Source: Paragyromitra xinjiangensis
Taxonomy: Eukaryota > Ascomycota > Pezizomycetes > Pezizales > Discinaceae
DNA: 64,000 nt
Direction: 5' to 3'
Assembly (NCBI GenBank): GCA_038503065.1
Contig: JBCAMK010000011.1
Coordinates: 248,001 to 312,000, forward strand
Part shown: positions 46,175-55,727 of the stretch, in pieces
How positions within the stretch are numbered: position 1 is the first letter of the stretch
Layout of the letters: each line of letters opens with the position of its first letter
Notes under the pieces: generated by a model
Databases searched by the model: none
Told to the model about the DNA's origin: nothing
The model's input: the letters and a program-made list of their open reading frames with translations, nothing else
Translations under genes and position numbers: made by a program

Positions 46175-49100
46175 CTTTTTCTTCTTCTCTGTCTGTTTTT
46201 TCTATTTCGGGATTTTCGGTATCTGATGTGTGCGTGGAGGATAAATTGGATGGAGAACATTTTGTTATTTCTTGTAATCTTTCAAGCAACAATAAAACCA
46301 TACAAACTCACGCACTATTGGACACGGGAGCCTCAGGATTTGCATTCATGGATGAAGAATTTGCGCGTCACCACAATTTCCCCCTTATCCCCCTCAAAAT
46401 TCCCCGCCAACTTGAGGTTATTGATGGTAGGCCCATTTCTTCAGGCGCCATCACTCATCTTGTACATTGCGGGCTTTCTATTTCAGATCATCAGGAAAAA
46501 GCCCCCTTCTTCGTAACACAACTTGGTCACTATCCGCTGGTCACAGAATCATGGATGAAGCATCGCGACGTTCTCTACAATTTGCAGCCAATAAAGTTAC
46601 TTTTGGATCCGAACACTGCCGCACTCATTGCGCCCCCATCAAAATCCGGTCACAACTCACGGCATTCAACTTCCCAAAAGAACTTAAAATCCATTTCATC
46701 GGAGCTGCAGCTTTTAGCCGGCTAGGTAAGAAACGGACATCCCAGATTTACGCCATTTCACCGTGTGAAATCAGCAAAATTTTAGACAAACAAGCCACAA
46801 AGGAAGAATGGAAACAACGGATCCCCTGGAATACCATGAGTTCCTGGACATGTTTGATGAATCGAAAGCCAATGGACTCCCGCGCCGTCCTTATGATCAC
46901 AAGATACCCCTTCTCGCCGGGAAAGAACCACCGCCGGGCCTCTCTATGGGATGTCAAGAGAAGAACTCTTGGTATTAAAAGAGTATATTGAAGATAACCT
47001 TGGAAAAGGGTTTATTCAAAGCCAGCTCGTCACCAGGAGCCCGGTTCTCTTTGTGAAGAAAGGCTGATGGATCCCTCCGTTTGTGCGTGGATTACCGGAT
47101 TAAACAGTATCACCATTAAAGATCGCTATCTTCTCATGAAACCCTGGACCGCCGAAAAGCTAAATGGTACACCAAGTTAGACCTTCGCGTGGGTTACAAT
47201 CAAATACGGATGGGAGAAGGGGAAGAGTGGAAAACGGCCTTCCGTACCCGTTACGGCCTCTACGAGTACAAAGTTATGCCCTTTGGACTCACCAATGCAC
47301 CTGGCACCTTCATGACTTCGTTAACGATTGCCTCACTGAATACTTGGATATTTTCTGTACTGCCTACCTCGATGATATCTTAATCTACAGTGATAACCTG
47401 GAGGAGCATAAGGAACACGTTAATAAGGTACTTCAAGGCTCTGAAACAGCAAGGAATCCTCCTCAAACCCGAGAAATGTGAATTTCATACCCAATCAACG
47501 AAATATTTGGGATTGATCCTCTCCCGATGGCATCAGCATGGATGAAGAAAAGCCAAAGGCTGTAAGAGAGTGGGGTGTACCAAGATCGGTTAAAGATGTC
47601 CAGGCTTTCTTGGGGTTTGCGAATTTTTATCGACGGTTTATATTCGGATTTTCACGACTTTCCTCCCCCCTTTCGTCATTAACAAAAAAGGACACTCCGT
47701 TTGAATGGTCCACTGCGCATGCAAGCTTTTGATGCATTAAAACTCGCTTTCACTACCGCCAATCCTCATGCACTTGACGATAAGAAAATCTTTGTGGAAA
47801 CCGACGCTTCTGATTATGTATCCGCTGGTATTCTATCTCAATATGACGATAATGGAATTTTACACCCGGTAGCCTTCTTTTCAAAGAAACATTCCCCCGC
47901 AGAATGCAACTACGAAATATACGACAAGGAACTACTAGCCATTATTCGCACATTCGAAGAATGGAGACCAGAATTGGAAGGGGCAGCACATCCCATCTCA
48001 GTTATTTCCGACCATAAGAATTTGGAATACTTCATGACCACCAAACAACTAAATCGTCGACAAGCAAGATGGGCTGAGTACCTTTCACGTTTTAATTTCA
48101 TTATTACCTATCGACCAGGAAAACAAGGGGGAAAACCGGACGCATTGACAAGGAGATCAGGAGATCTCCCTGAAGAAGGGGATGAAAGATTCGCACACCA
48201 GAGTCAAGTGGTATTAAAAAAGGAAAATCTGGATCCTAAGCTAAGTTTGTTGGCGGGTTCTTTATCAAACGAACCATGAAATGGGGCCACCCTATTTTTA
48301 TTATTCAAAGAAGGATATGAAGCTGACCCATTCCGGAGAAAATCCTTACGGCATTAGAAAAAGGAGATAGACAATCAAAGGAAATCTCACTGGCTGAATG
48401 CACTAACAGTAACGGATTCCTCAAATACCGCCAATGTTTTCGTCACGATCTCGATTCATTACGCCTTGAAATCCTGAAACAATATCACGATACACCGGCA
48501 GCAGGGCACTCAGGACGAGAAAAAACTTTCGAGCTGGTATCCAGGGATTTCCATTGGCCAAAGATGAGGGAATATATCGGCCGCTATATTAGGAATTGCG
48601 CGTTTGTCAACGAGCAAAACAAACAACGCAAGACACGCAAGGAGTTTTACGCCCCCTACCTATTCCGAATAGTCCTTGGGAAGGATTATCAATGGATTTT
48701 GTGACAGGGTTACCGGAATCGGAAGGCTTTGACGCAATAATGGTTATTGTTGACCGATTGTCGAAAATGAGACACCAATTCCTTGCAACACACCGTGAAT
48801 GCTCGACAAGTGGCTGATTTGTACCTCCTGAATGTCTGGAAAATCCATGGCTTACCCTCTCATATCACTTCCGACCGTGGTACACAGTTCACCGCCAAGT
48901 TTTGGAAAGAGTTATGTCAACGGCTACAAATCAAGGCCAGGATGTCAACCTCCTTCCACCCAGAAACAGACGGACAAACCGAGAGACTCAATGCAGTGAT
49001 GGAACAGTACCTCCGGTGCTACGTGTCTTATCAGCAGGAAGACTGGGTTAAGTGGTTACCAATTGCGGAATTCGCAGCAAACAATCAAGAATCGGCAAGT

Positions 49101-49788
49101 ACAAAGGTGACACCTTTCTTTGCCAATTACGGTTACCACCCTCGCTTTAACACCCGATAATGCCAACATCCCGGGATCCACAAGCCGCGACGCCAAGGAC
49201 TTCGCCCAGCGCATGGAGGAACTTCAAAACTTCCTACAAACACAAATCCGGACGGCCCAGGATGTTTATGAAACAAGCACCAACAGGCATCGCACCCCAG
49301 CCCCAGCATATCGAGTCGGAGAGCAAGTTTTTGTATCTACCAAAAACATACGCATTTCCGGGCTTCAAAGAAACTGGACTGGAAATGGATGGGCCCATAC
49401 TCGGTTAAAAGAGTCGTGTCCTTTTCTTACGAGATTGACCTCCCTCCTCAGTCAAATACCATTCCGTCTTTCACGTATCCTTGATAAAGCCAAGCGACAG
49501 ACCCACTTGCCAGGACAAACAATTCCACCACCACCTCCGGTACAAGTCAATGATCATGAGGAATACTATATTGACGAAATCCTAGATTCGAGGATACAAT
49601 ATGGAAACCTGGAATACTTGGTCAAATGGACGGGCTATGCTCAACCCACCTGGGAGTCGGCAAAAGATCATCAAGAAACACAGGCCGTGGAGATTTTTCA
49701 CCAACGGTATCCCGATAAATTTAATGATATGGTACGCCCAGGTTCGGAGGGGCTCACGCTTGAAGGGGGGGGCTACTTTCATGGATAG
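46132..49788 (+). pseudogene. Pol of element 1, broken by many frameshifts
   Basis: The order is aspartic protease (LLDTGASGFAFMDEEF), reverse transcriptase ([28 protein letters not shown]), RNase H ([16 protein letters not shown]), integrase zinc binding and core ([49 protein letters not shown]) and chromodomain (EYYIDEILDSR, YLVKWTGYAQPTWES). The frame changes at least eight times (for example near 46540, 47060, 47310, 47450, 47720, 48330, 48610 and 49180). Most changes are gains or losses of one base, often in short runs. Element 2 lacks nearly all of them. Confidence 0.88.
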
Positions 49789-50194
49789 GGTCAGGCACAT
49801 GTGCGGTGTTAAGGATTAGTTATTGTTTTATTTCGTTATGTTTCTTTGTGATTCGGTTGGGTTGTCTCGAATGGTTGAGTCATGGATGAGTCATAGAAAG
49901 GGGAAGATTGGGTATATAAGCGATGGATTTCCGCGGTTGTGACTGTTTCTTTCCTTTCTTTCTTTAAGTAACGTTTCTTACTGTACTTCTACTGTTATCG
50001 AAAGATCATCTCTGTTTCTACCTCAGAAACATCATCGTCGCTGTCGCTGTCATCCCCCCAGAATCACCTCGATTCTTACCCTCCGTGAGGCCTGTGGAAA
50101 AACATTGTATTATCATTGTAGCGCAGTCTTTTTCAAGTAGCACTGCTCACCTTTGGGGATACCAAAGGGCTTGACGAGACCTCGCTCCCTGAGA
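49777..50194 (+). repeat. 3' LTR of element 1
   Basis: 418 bp, follows the polypurine tract. Near identical to the 5' LTR and to the LTR of element 2. Confidence 0.9.
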
Positions 50195-50225
50195 TAGAAA
50201 GGGGAAGATTGGGTATATAAGCGAT
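50195..50225 (+). repeat. 30-bp LTR fragment between the two retroelements
   Basis: AGAAAGGGGAAGATTGGG and TATATAAGCGAT are an internal piece of the LTR (about positions 115-145), in plus orientation, wedged between two tail-to-tail LTR ends. It stops at the same LTR position (GCGAT) at which the truncated LTR at 43936-44213 stops. Confidence 0.8.
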
Positions 50226-50643
50226 TCTCAGGGAGCGAGGTCTCGTCAAGCCCTTTGGTATCCCCAAAGGTGAGCAGTGCTACTTGAAAAAGACTGCGCT
50301 ACAATGATAATACAATGTTTTTCCACAGGCCTCACGGAGGGTAAGAATCGAGGTGATTCTGGGGGGATGACAGCGACAGCGACGATGATGTTTCTGAGGT
50401 AGAAACAGAGATGATCTTTCGATAACAGTAGAAGTACAGTAAGAAACGTTACTTAAAGAAAGAAAGGAAAGAAACAGTCACAACCGCGGAAATCCATCGC
50501 TTATATACCCAATCTTCCCCTTTCTATGACTCATCCATGACTCAACCATTCGAGACAACCCAACCGAATCACAAAGAAACATAACGAAATAAAACAATAA
50601 CTAATCCTTAACACCGCACATGTGCCTGACCCTATCCATGAAA
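50226..50643 (-). repeat. 3' LTR of element 2
   Basis: 418 bp, inverted copy of the element 1 LTRs, closest to its 3' LTR at the two variable positions. Confidence 0.9.
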
Positions 50644-50678
50644 GTAGCCCCCCCCTTCAAGCGTGAGCTCCTGCGAAC

Positions 50679-53600
50679 CTAAGGTACCATATCATTAAAT
50701 TTATCGGGATACCGTTGGTGAAAAATCTCCACGGCCTGTGTTTCTTGATGATCTTTTGCCGACTCCCAGGTGGGTTGAGCATAGCCCGTCCATTTGACCA
50801 AGTATTCCAGGTTTCCATATTGTATCCTCGAATCTAGGATTTCGTCAATATAGTATTCCTCATGATCATTGACTTGTACCGGAGGTGGTGGTGGAATTGT
50901 CTGTCCTGGCAAGGGGTCTGTCGCGGTTGGCTTTATCAAGGATACGTGAAAGACGGAATGGTATTTGACTGAGGAGGGGAGGTCAATCTCGTAAGCGTAG
51001 GGTGACACGACTCTTTTAACCGAGTATGGGCCCATCCATTTCCAGTCCAGTTTCTTTGAAGCCCGGGAAGTGCGTATGTTTTTGGTAGATACAAAAACTT
51101 GATCTCCGACTCGATATGCTGGGGCTGGGGTTCGATGCCTGTTGGTGCTTGTTTCATAAACATCTTGGGCCGTCCGGATTTGTGTTTGTAGGAAGTTTTG
51201 AAGTTCCTCCATGCGCTGGGCGAAGTCCTTGGCGTCGCGGGCTTGTGGATCCCGGGATGTTGGCATTATCAAGGTGTTAAAGCGAGGGTGGTAACCGTAA
51301 TTGGCAAAGAAAGGTGTCACCTTTGTACTTGCCGATTCTTGATTGTTTGCTGCGAATTCCGCAATTGGTAACCACTTAACCCAGTCTTCCTGCTGATAAG
51401 ACACGTAGCACCGGAGGTACTGTTCCATCACTGCATTGAGTCTCTCGGTTTGTCCGTCTGTTTCTGGGTGGAAGGAGGTTGACATCCTGGCCTTGATTTG
51501 TAGCCGTTGACATAACTCTTTCCAAAACTTGGCGGTGAACTGTGTACCACGGTCGGAAGTGATATGAGAGGGTAAGCCATGGATTTTCCAGACATTCAGG
51601 AGGTACAAATCAGCCACTTGTCGAGCATTCACGGTGGTGTTGCAAGGAATTAGGTGTCTCATTTTCGACAATCGGTCAACAATAACCATTATTGCGTCAA
51701 AGCCTTCCGATTCCGGTAACCCTGTCACAAAATCCATTGATAATTCTTCCCAAGGTCTATTCGGAATAGGTAGGGGGCGTAAAACTCCTTGCGTGCCTTG
51801 CGTTGTTGGCTTTGCTCGTTGACAAACGTGGCAATTCCTAATATAGCGGCCGATATATTCCCTCATCTTTGGCCAATAGAAATCCCTGGATACCAGCTCG
51901 AAAGTTTTTTCTCGTCCTGAGTGCCCTGCTGCCGGTGTATCGTGATATTGTTTCAGGATTTCAAGGCGTAATGAATCGAGATCGGGGACGAAGAAACATT
52001 GGCGGTATTTGAGGAATCCGTTACTGTTAGTGCATTCAGCCAGTGAGATTTCCTTTGATTGTCTATCTCCTTTTTCTAATGCCGTAAGGATTTTCTCCGG
52101 GAATGGGTCAGCTTCATATCCTTCTTTGAATAATAAAAATAGGGTGGCGTCCATTTCAGCGGGTTCGTTTGATAAAGAACCCGCCAACAAACTTAGCTTA
52201 GGATCCAGATTTTCCTTTTTTAATACCACTTGACTCTGGTGTGCGAATCTTTCATCCCCTTCTTCAGGGAGATCTCCTGATCTCCTTGTCAATGCGTCCG
52301 GTTTTCCCCCTTGTTTTCCTGGTCGATAGGTAATAATGAAATTAAAACGTGAAAGGTACTCAGCCCATCTTGCTTGTCGACGATTTAGTTGTTTGGTGGT
52401 CATGAAGTATTCCAAATTCTTATGGTCGGAAATAACTGAGATGGGATGTGCTGCCCCTTCCAATTCTGGTCTCCATTCTTCGAATGTGCGAATAATGGCT
52501 AGTAGTTCCTTGTCGTATATTTCGTAGTTGCATTCTGCGGGGGAATGTTTCTTTGAAAAGAAGGCTACCGGGTGTAAAATTCCATTATCGTCATATTGAG
52601 ATAGAATACCAGCGGATACATAATCAGAAGCGTCGGTTTCCACAAAGATTTTCTTATCGGGGTCGAAGTGCATGAGGATTGGGGCGGTAGTGAAAGCGAG
52701 TTTTAATGCATCAAAAGCTTGCTGTGCGCCAGGGACCATTCAAACGGAGTGTCCTTTTTTGTTAATGCCGAAAGGGGGGAGGAAAGTCGTGAAAATCCGA
52801 ATATAAACCGTCGATAAAAATTCGCAAACCCCAAGAAAGCCTGGACATCTTTAACCGATCTTGGTACACCCCACTCTCTTACAGCCTTTAGCTTTTCTTC
52901 ATCCATGCTGATGCCATCTGGGGAGAGGATCAATCCCAAATATTTCGTTGATTGGGTATGAAATTCACATTTCTCGGGTTTGAGGAGGATTCCTTGCTGT
53001 TTCAGAGCTTGAAGTACCTTATTAACGTGTTCCTTATGCTCCTCCAGGTTATCACTGTAGATTAAGATATCATCGAGGTAGGCAGTACAGAAAATATCCA
53101 AGTATTCAGTGAGGCAATCGTTAACGAAGCGTTGGAAGGTGCCAGGTGCATTGGTGAGTCCAAAGGGCATAACTTTGTACTCGTAGAGGCCGTAACGGGT
53201 ACGGAAGGCCGTTTTCCACTCTTCCCCTTCTCCCATCCGTATTTGATTGTAACCCATGCGAAGGTCTAACTTGGTGTACCATTTAGCTTTGGCCAGGCGG
53301 TCCAGGGTTTCGCGGATGAGGGGGGAAGTATAGCGATCTTTAATGGTGATACTGTTTAATCCTCGGTAATCCACGCACAAACGGAGGGATCCATCAGCTT
53401 TCTTCACAAAGAGAACCGGCTGGTGACGAGCTGGCTTGGATAAACCCTTTTCCAAGGTTATCTTCAATATACTCTTTTAATACCAAGAGTTCTTCTCTTG
53501 ACATCCCATAGAGAGGCCCGAAGGGTGGTTCTTTCCCGGCGAGAAGGGGTATCTTGTGATCATAAGGACGGCGTGGGGGGAGTCCATTGGCTTTGGATTC

Positions 53601-54335
53601 ATCAAACATGTCCAGGAACTCATGGTATTCCAGGGGGATCCGTTGTTTCCATTCTTCCTTTGTGGCTTGTTTGTCTAAAATTTTGCTGATTTCACACAGG
53701 GAAATGGCGTAAATCTGGGATGTCCGTTTCTTAGCTAGCCGGCTAAAAGCTGCAGCTCCGATGAAATGGATTTTAAGTTCTTTTGGAAGTTGAATGCCGT
53801 GAGTTGTGACCGGGATTTTGATGGGGGCGCAATGAGTGCGGCAGTGTTCGGATCCAAAAGTAACTTTATTGGCTGCAAATTGTAGAGAAACGTCGTGATG
53901 CTTCATCCAAGGGATTCCTAGGACCAGCGGATAGTGACCAAGTTGTGTTACGAAGAAGGGGGCTTTTTCCTGATGATCTGAAATAGAAAGCCCGCAATGT
54001 ACAAGATGAGTGATGGCGCCTGAAGAAATGGGCCTACCATCAATAACCTCAAGTTGGCGGGGAATTTTGAGGGGGATAAGGGGGAAATTGTGGTGACGCG
54101 CAAATTCTTCATCCATGAATGCAAATCCTGAGGCTCCCGTGTCCAATAGTGCGTGAGTTTGTATGGTTTTATTGTTGCTTGAAAGATTACAAGAAATAAC
54201 AAAATGTTCTCCATCCAATTTATCCTCCACGCACACATCAGATACCGAAAATCCCGAAATAGAAAAAACAGACAGAGAAGAAGAAAAAGAAACCAGAGCA
54301 GGGTCACATAGCGACTCTGGTTTTACAAGTTTAAA
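50679..54335 (-). pseudogene. Pol of element 2, nearly intact
   Basis: Three long frames carry the entire pol. Frame one (54335 to about 53394): protease LLDTGASGF, LVLGIPWMKHHDV, and the RT start. Frame two (53467-52703): RT with [27 protein letters not shown] and [10 protein letters not shown]. Frame three (52739-50679): RNase H ([20 protein letters not shown]), integrase zinc site (H-H, CHVC), D-D-E core, and a C-terminal chromodomain (YLVKWTGYAQPTWE). Two short indels separate them, near 53425 and 52770. The chromodomain implies targeting to methylated H3K9 heterochromatin, as known for chromoviruses. The pol frame is entered by -1 slippage from gag. Confidence 0.92.
54290..54335 (-). promoter_or_regulatory. 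Predicted -1 ribosomal frameshift signal (element 2)
   Basis: Identical to the signal of element 1: TTTAAAC at 54335-54329, then 5 nt, then a 9-bp stem formed by 54323-54315 and 54298-54290. Confidence 0.75.
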
Positions 54336-54595
54336 GACTGAGAAATATCTCCAGCCGTGAAAGAAGGCAATGGATCAACAGATCCCGACGAGGAAGACGC
54401 TGCGGGAGCTGTATTAACCAGGGCTCCCCTCATTGCGGGTTTTTTTGGCGCTGAGGGGCAGTTGGCGTAGGAGTGGTTTTCGCCCGCACAAAACATACAT
54501 TTGCCAGTGGACCGACGCCACTGTTTCTTGAGATCCGAAAGCTTTTTTCGTCCGTTAATCATGGTGAACTGTTGATCTGGTGCGGGGCGGTCCAC
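54323..54595 (-). CDS. Gag C-terminal fragment of element 2
   Basis: About 90 codons including KKLSDLKKQWRRSTGK, the zinc knuckle CMFCAGENHSYANC and the native end GDISQSLNL-stop. The N-terminal part is cut off at the junction with the DNA transposon. Confidence 0.85.
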   Translation of the reverse strand: MDRPAPDQQFTMINGRKKLSDLKKQWRRSTGKCMFCAGENHSYANCPSAPKKPAMRGALVNTAPAASSSSGSVDPLPSFTAGDISQSLNL

Positions 54596-54952
54596 ATCAG
54601 CAAAAATAATTACCGCTCCTGGAGATTAGCTGTGTCTCCCCGGGAGCACATTTTCTCCCTGACCTTCCTAACCTCCAGGCGCTATGGAGGATAGCAGCAA
54701 TCCTCCTGGAGGATTTTGCCACTCCCCGACTCGATGTTTCCTCGTGGAGGAGCTTGCCGTCCCTCTTTGCCAACTATTCGCTCCTGGAGCGCCCTTCATT
54801 CTCTGCCTATCCCCGGGAGGATAATGCTAATCATCACTGAATGATTGGGGTAAGTGCGCTTACTAATTGCAGCTCTAGATGTGGTAAATGGATCTTTATT
54901 GGTCCTATTTATTCGACCCCTCAGAGTCCTTGCAGGATACTGATCATCCTTC

Positions 54953-55120
54953 GCCTACTTTCTATTGTCTTCGAATCTTTTATCGATACCCCGTATCCTC
55001 TATAAATTGACTGCCTACAAGCCCTCCAGCTTCGATCCTCTGCCTACTTTCTATTCTCTCCAAATCCTTTATAACATATCTGTATCCCTTATAGATTGAC
55101 TGCCTACAAGCCTTCTGACT
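54953..55120. repeat. Two direct copies of an about 88-bp unit
   Basis: GCCTACTTTCTATT...TATAAATTGACTGCCTACAAGCC and GCCTACTTTCTATT...TATAGATTGACTGCCTACAAGCC follow one another. Confidence 0.7.
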
Positions 55121-55131
55121 TCTCTCCCGCC

Positions 55132-55310
55132 GCAATGATATTGGCTATCCTACACTCACTTCCGTGCCTCCAGTACATACTTCATATCCACCTGCCGCAA
55201 TGATATTGGCTATCCTACACTCACTTCCGTGCCTCCAGTACATACTTCATATCCACCCGCAGCGACGATATTAGCTTATCCTGCAACTCACTTCCGTGCC
55301 TCCAGTACTT
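55132..55310. repeat. 62-65-bp tandem repeat, about 2.7 copies
   Basis: Units contain CGCAATGATATTGGCTATCC then TACACTCACTTCCGTGCC and TCCAGTACATACTTCATATC. Confidence 0.8.
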
Positions 55311-55314
55311 CTCA

Positions 55315-55660
55315 CTCCTGACTTCCACCCCGCCACGAGGATATTGGCTATCCTACGCTCACTTTCTATCCCTCCAAAGCCTCCAGTACATACTCCATGT
55401 ACCTCTCGCTCCTGACTTCCACCCCGCCACGAGGATATTGGCTATCCTACGCTCACTTTCTATCCCTCCAAAGCCTCCAGTACATACTCCATGTACCTCT
55501 CGCTCCTGACTTCCACCCCGCCACGAGGATATTGGCTATCCTACGCTCACTTTCTATCCCTCCAAAGCCTCCAGTACATACTCCATGTACCTCTCGCTCC
55601 TGACTTCCACCCCGCCACGAGGATATTGGCCATCCCTCCCGAGCCTTCAAAACATACTCC
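55315..55660. repeat. 94-bp tandem repeat, about 3.7 copies
   Basis: Unit starts CTCCTGACTTCCACCCCGCC at 55315, 55409, 55503 and 55597, exactly 94 bp apart. The copies look identical until the last one diverges near 55630. Each unit carries the dyad AGGATATTGGCTATCCT. Confidence 0.9.
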
Positions 55661-55727
55661 ATAACCTTAAAATAGCTATGATATCTCCAACCTACTCAGG
55701 TTGATGATTCGGTAGTCCTCATCCCTC

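Larger units (their letters stand above)
44214..50194 (+). mobile_element. Ty3/gypsy chromovirus, full-length, element 1
   Basis: 418-bp LTRs at 44214-44631 and 49777-50194 differ at about two positions. The internal region has gag, then pol in the -1 frame with protease, RT, RNase H, integrase and chromodomain, then a polypurine tract (GAAGGGGGGGGC) just before the 3' LTR. The coding region has many single-base indels against its close relative at 50226-54594, so it is not functional as read. LTR termini do not show a clear TG...CA; the first bases read TTTCATGG, possibly a changed TGTCATGG. Flanking 5-bp target duplications are not seen. Confidence 0.9.
50226..54594 (-). mobile_element. Ty3/gypsy chromovirus, element 2 (5' part missing)
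   Basis: Reading from right to left: C-terminal gag, frameshift signal, pol with chromodomain, polypurine tract, 3' LTR (50226-50643). The N-terminal two thirds of gag and the 5' LTR are absent: homology to element 1 ends abruptly at about 54594, where the Plavaka-type element begins. The missing part could lie beyond the right edge of the window. Confidence 0.9.

Noticed and set aside
46157..46516. 119-codon frame starting MTLLWFLFLLLCLF, also at 53948-54307
   Set aside because: Hydrophobic only because it reads the frameshift region and protease in a third frame; it is a shadow of pol.
55132..55660. Possible CRISPR-like array
   Set aside because: Units are contiguous tandem copies without unique spacers, in a eukaryotic transposon.
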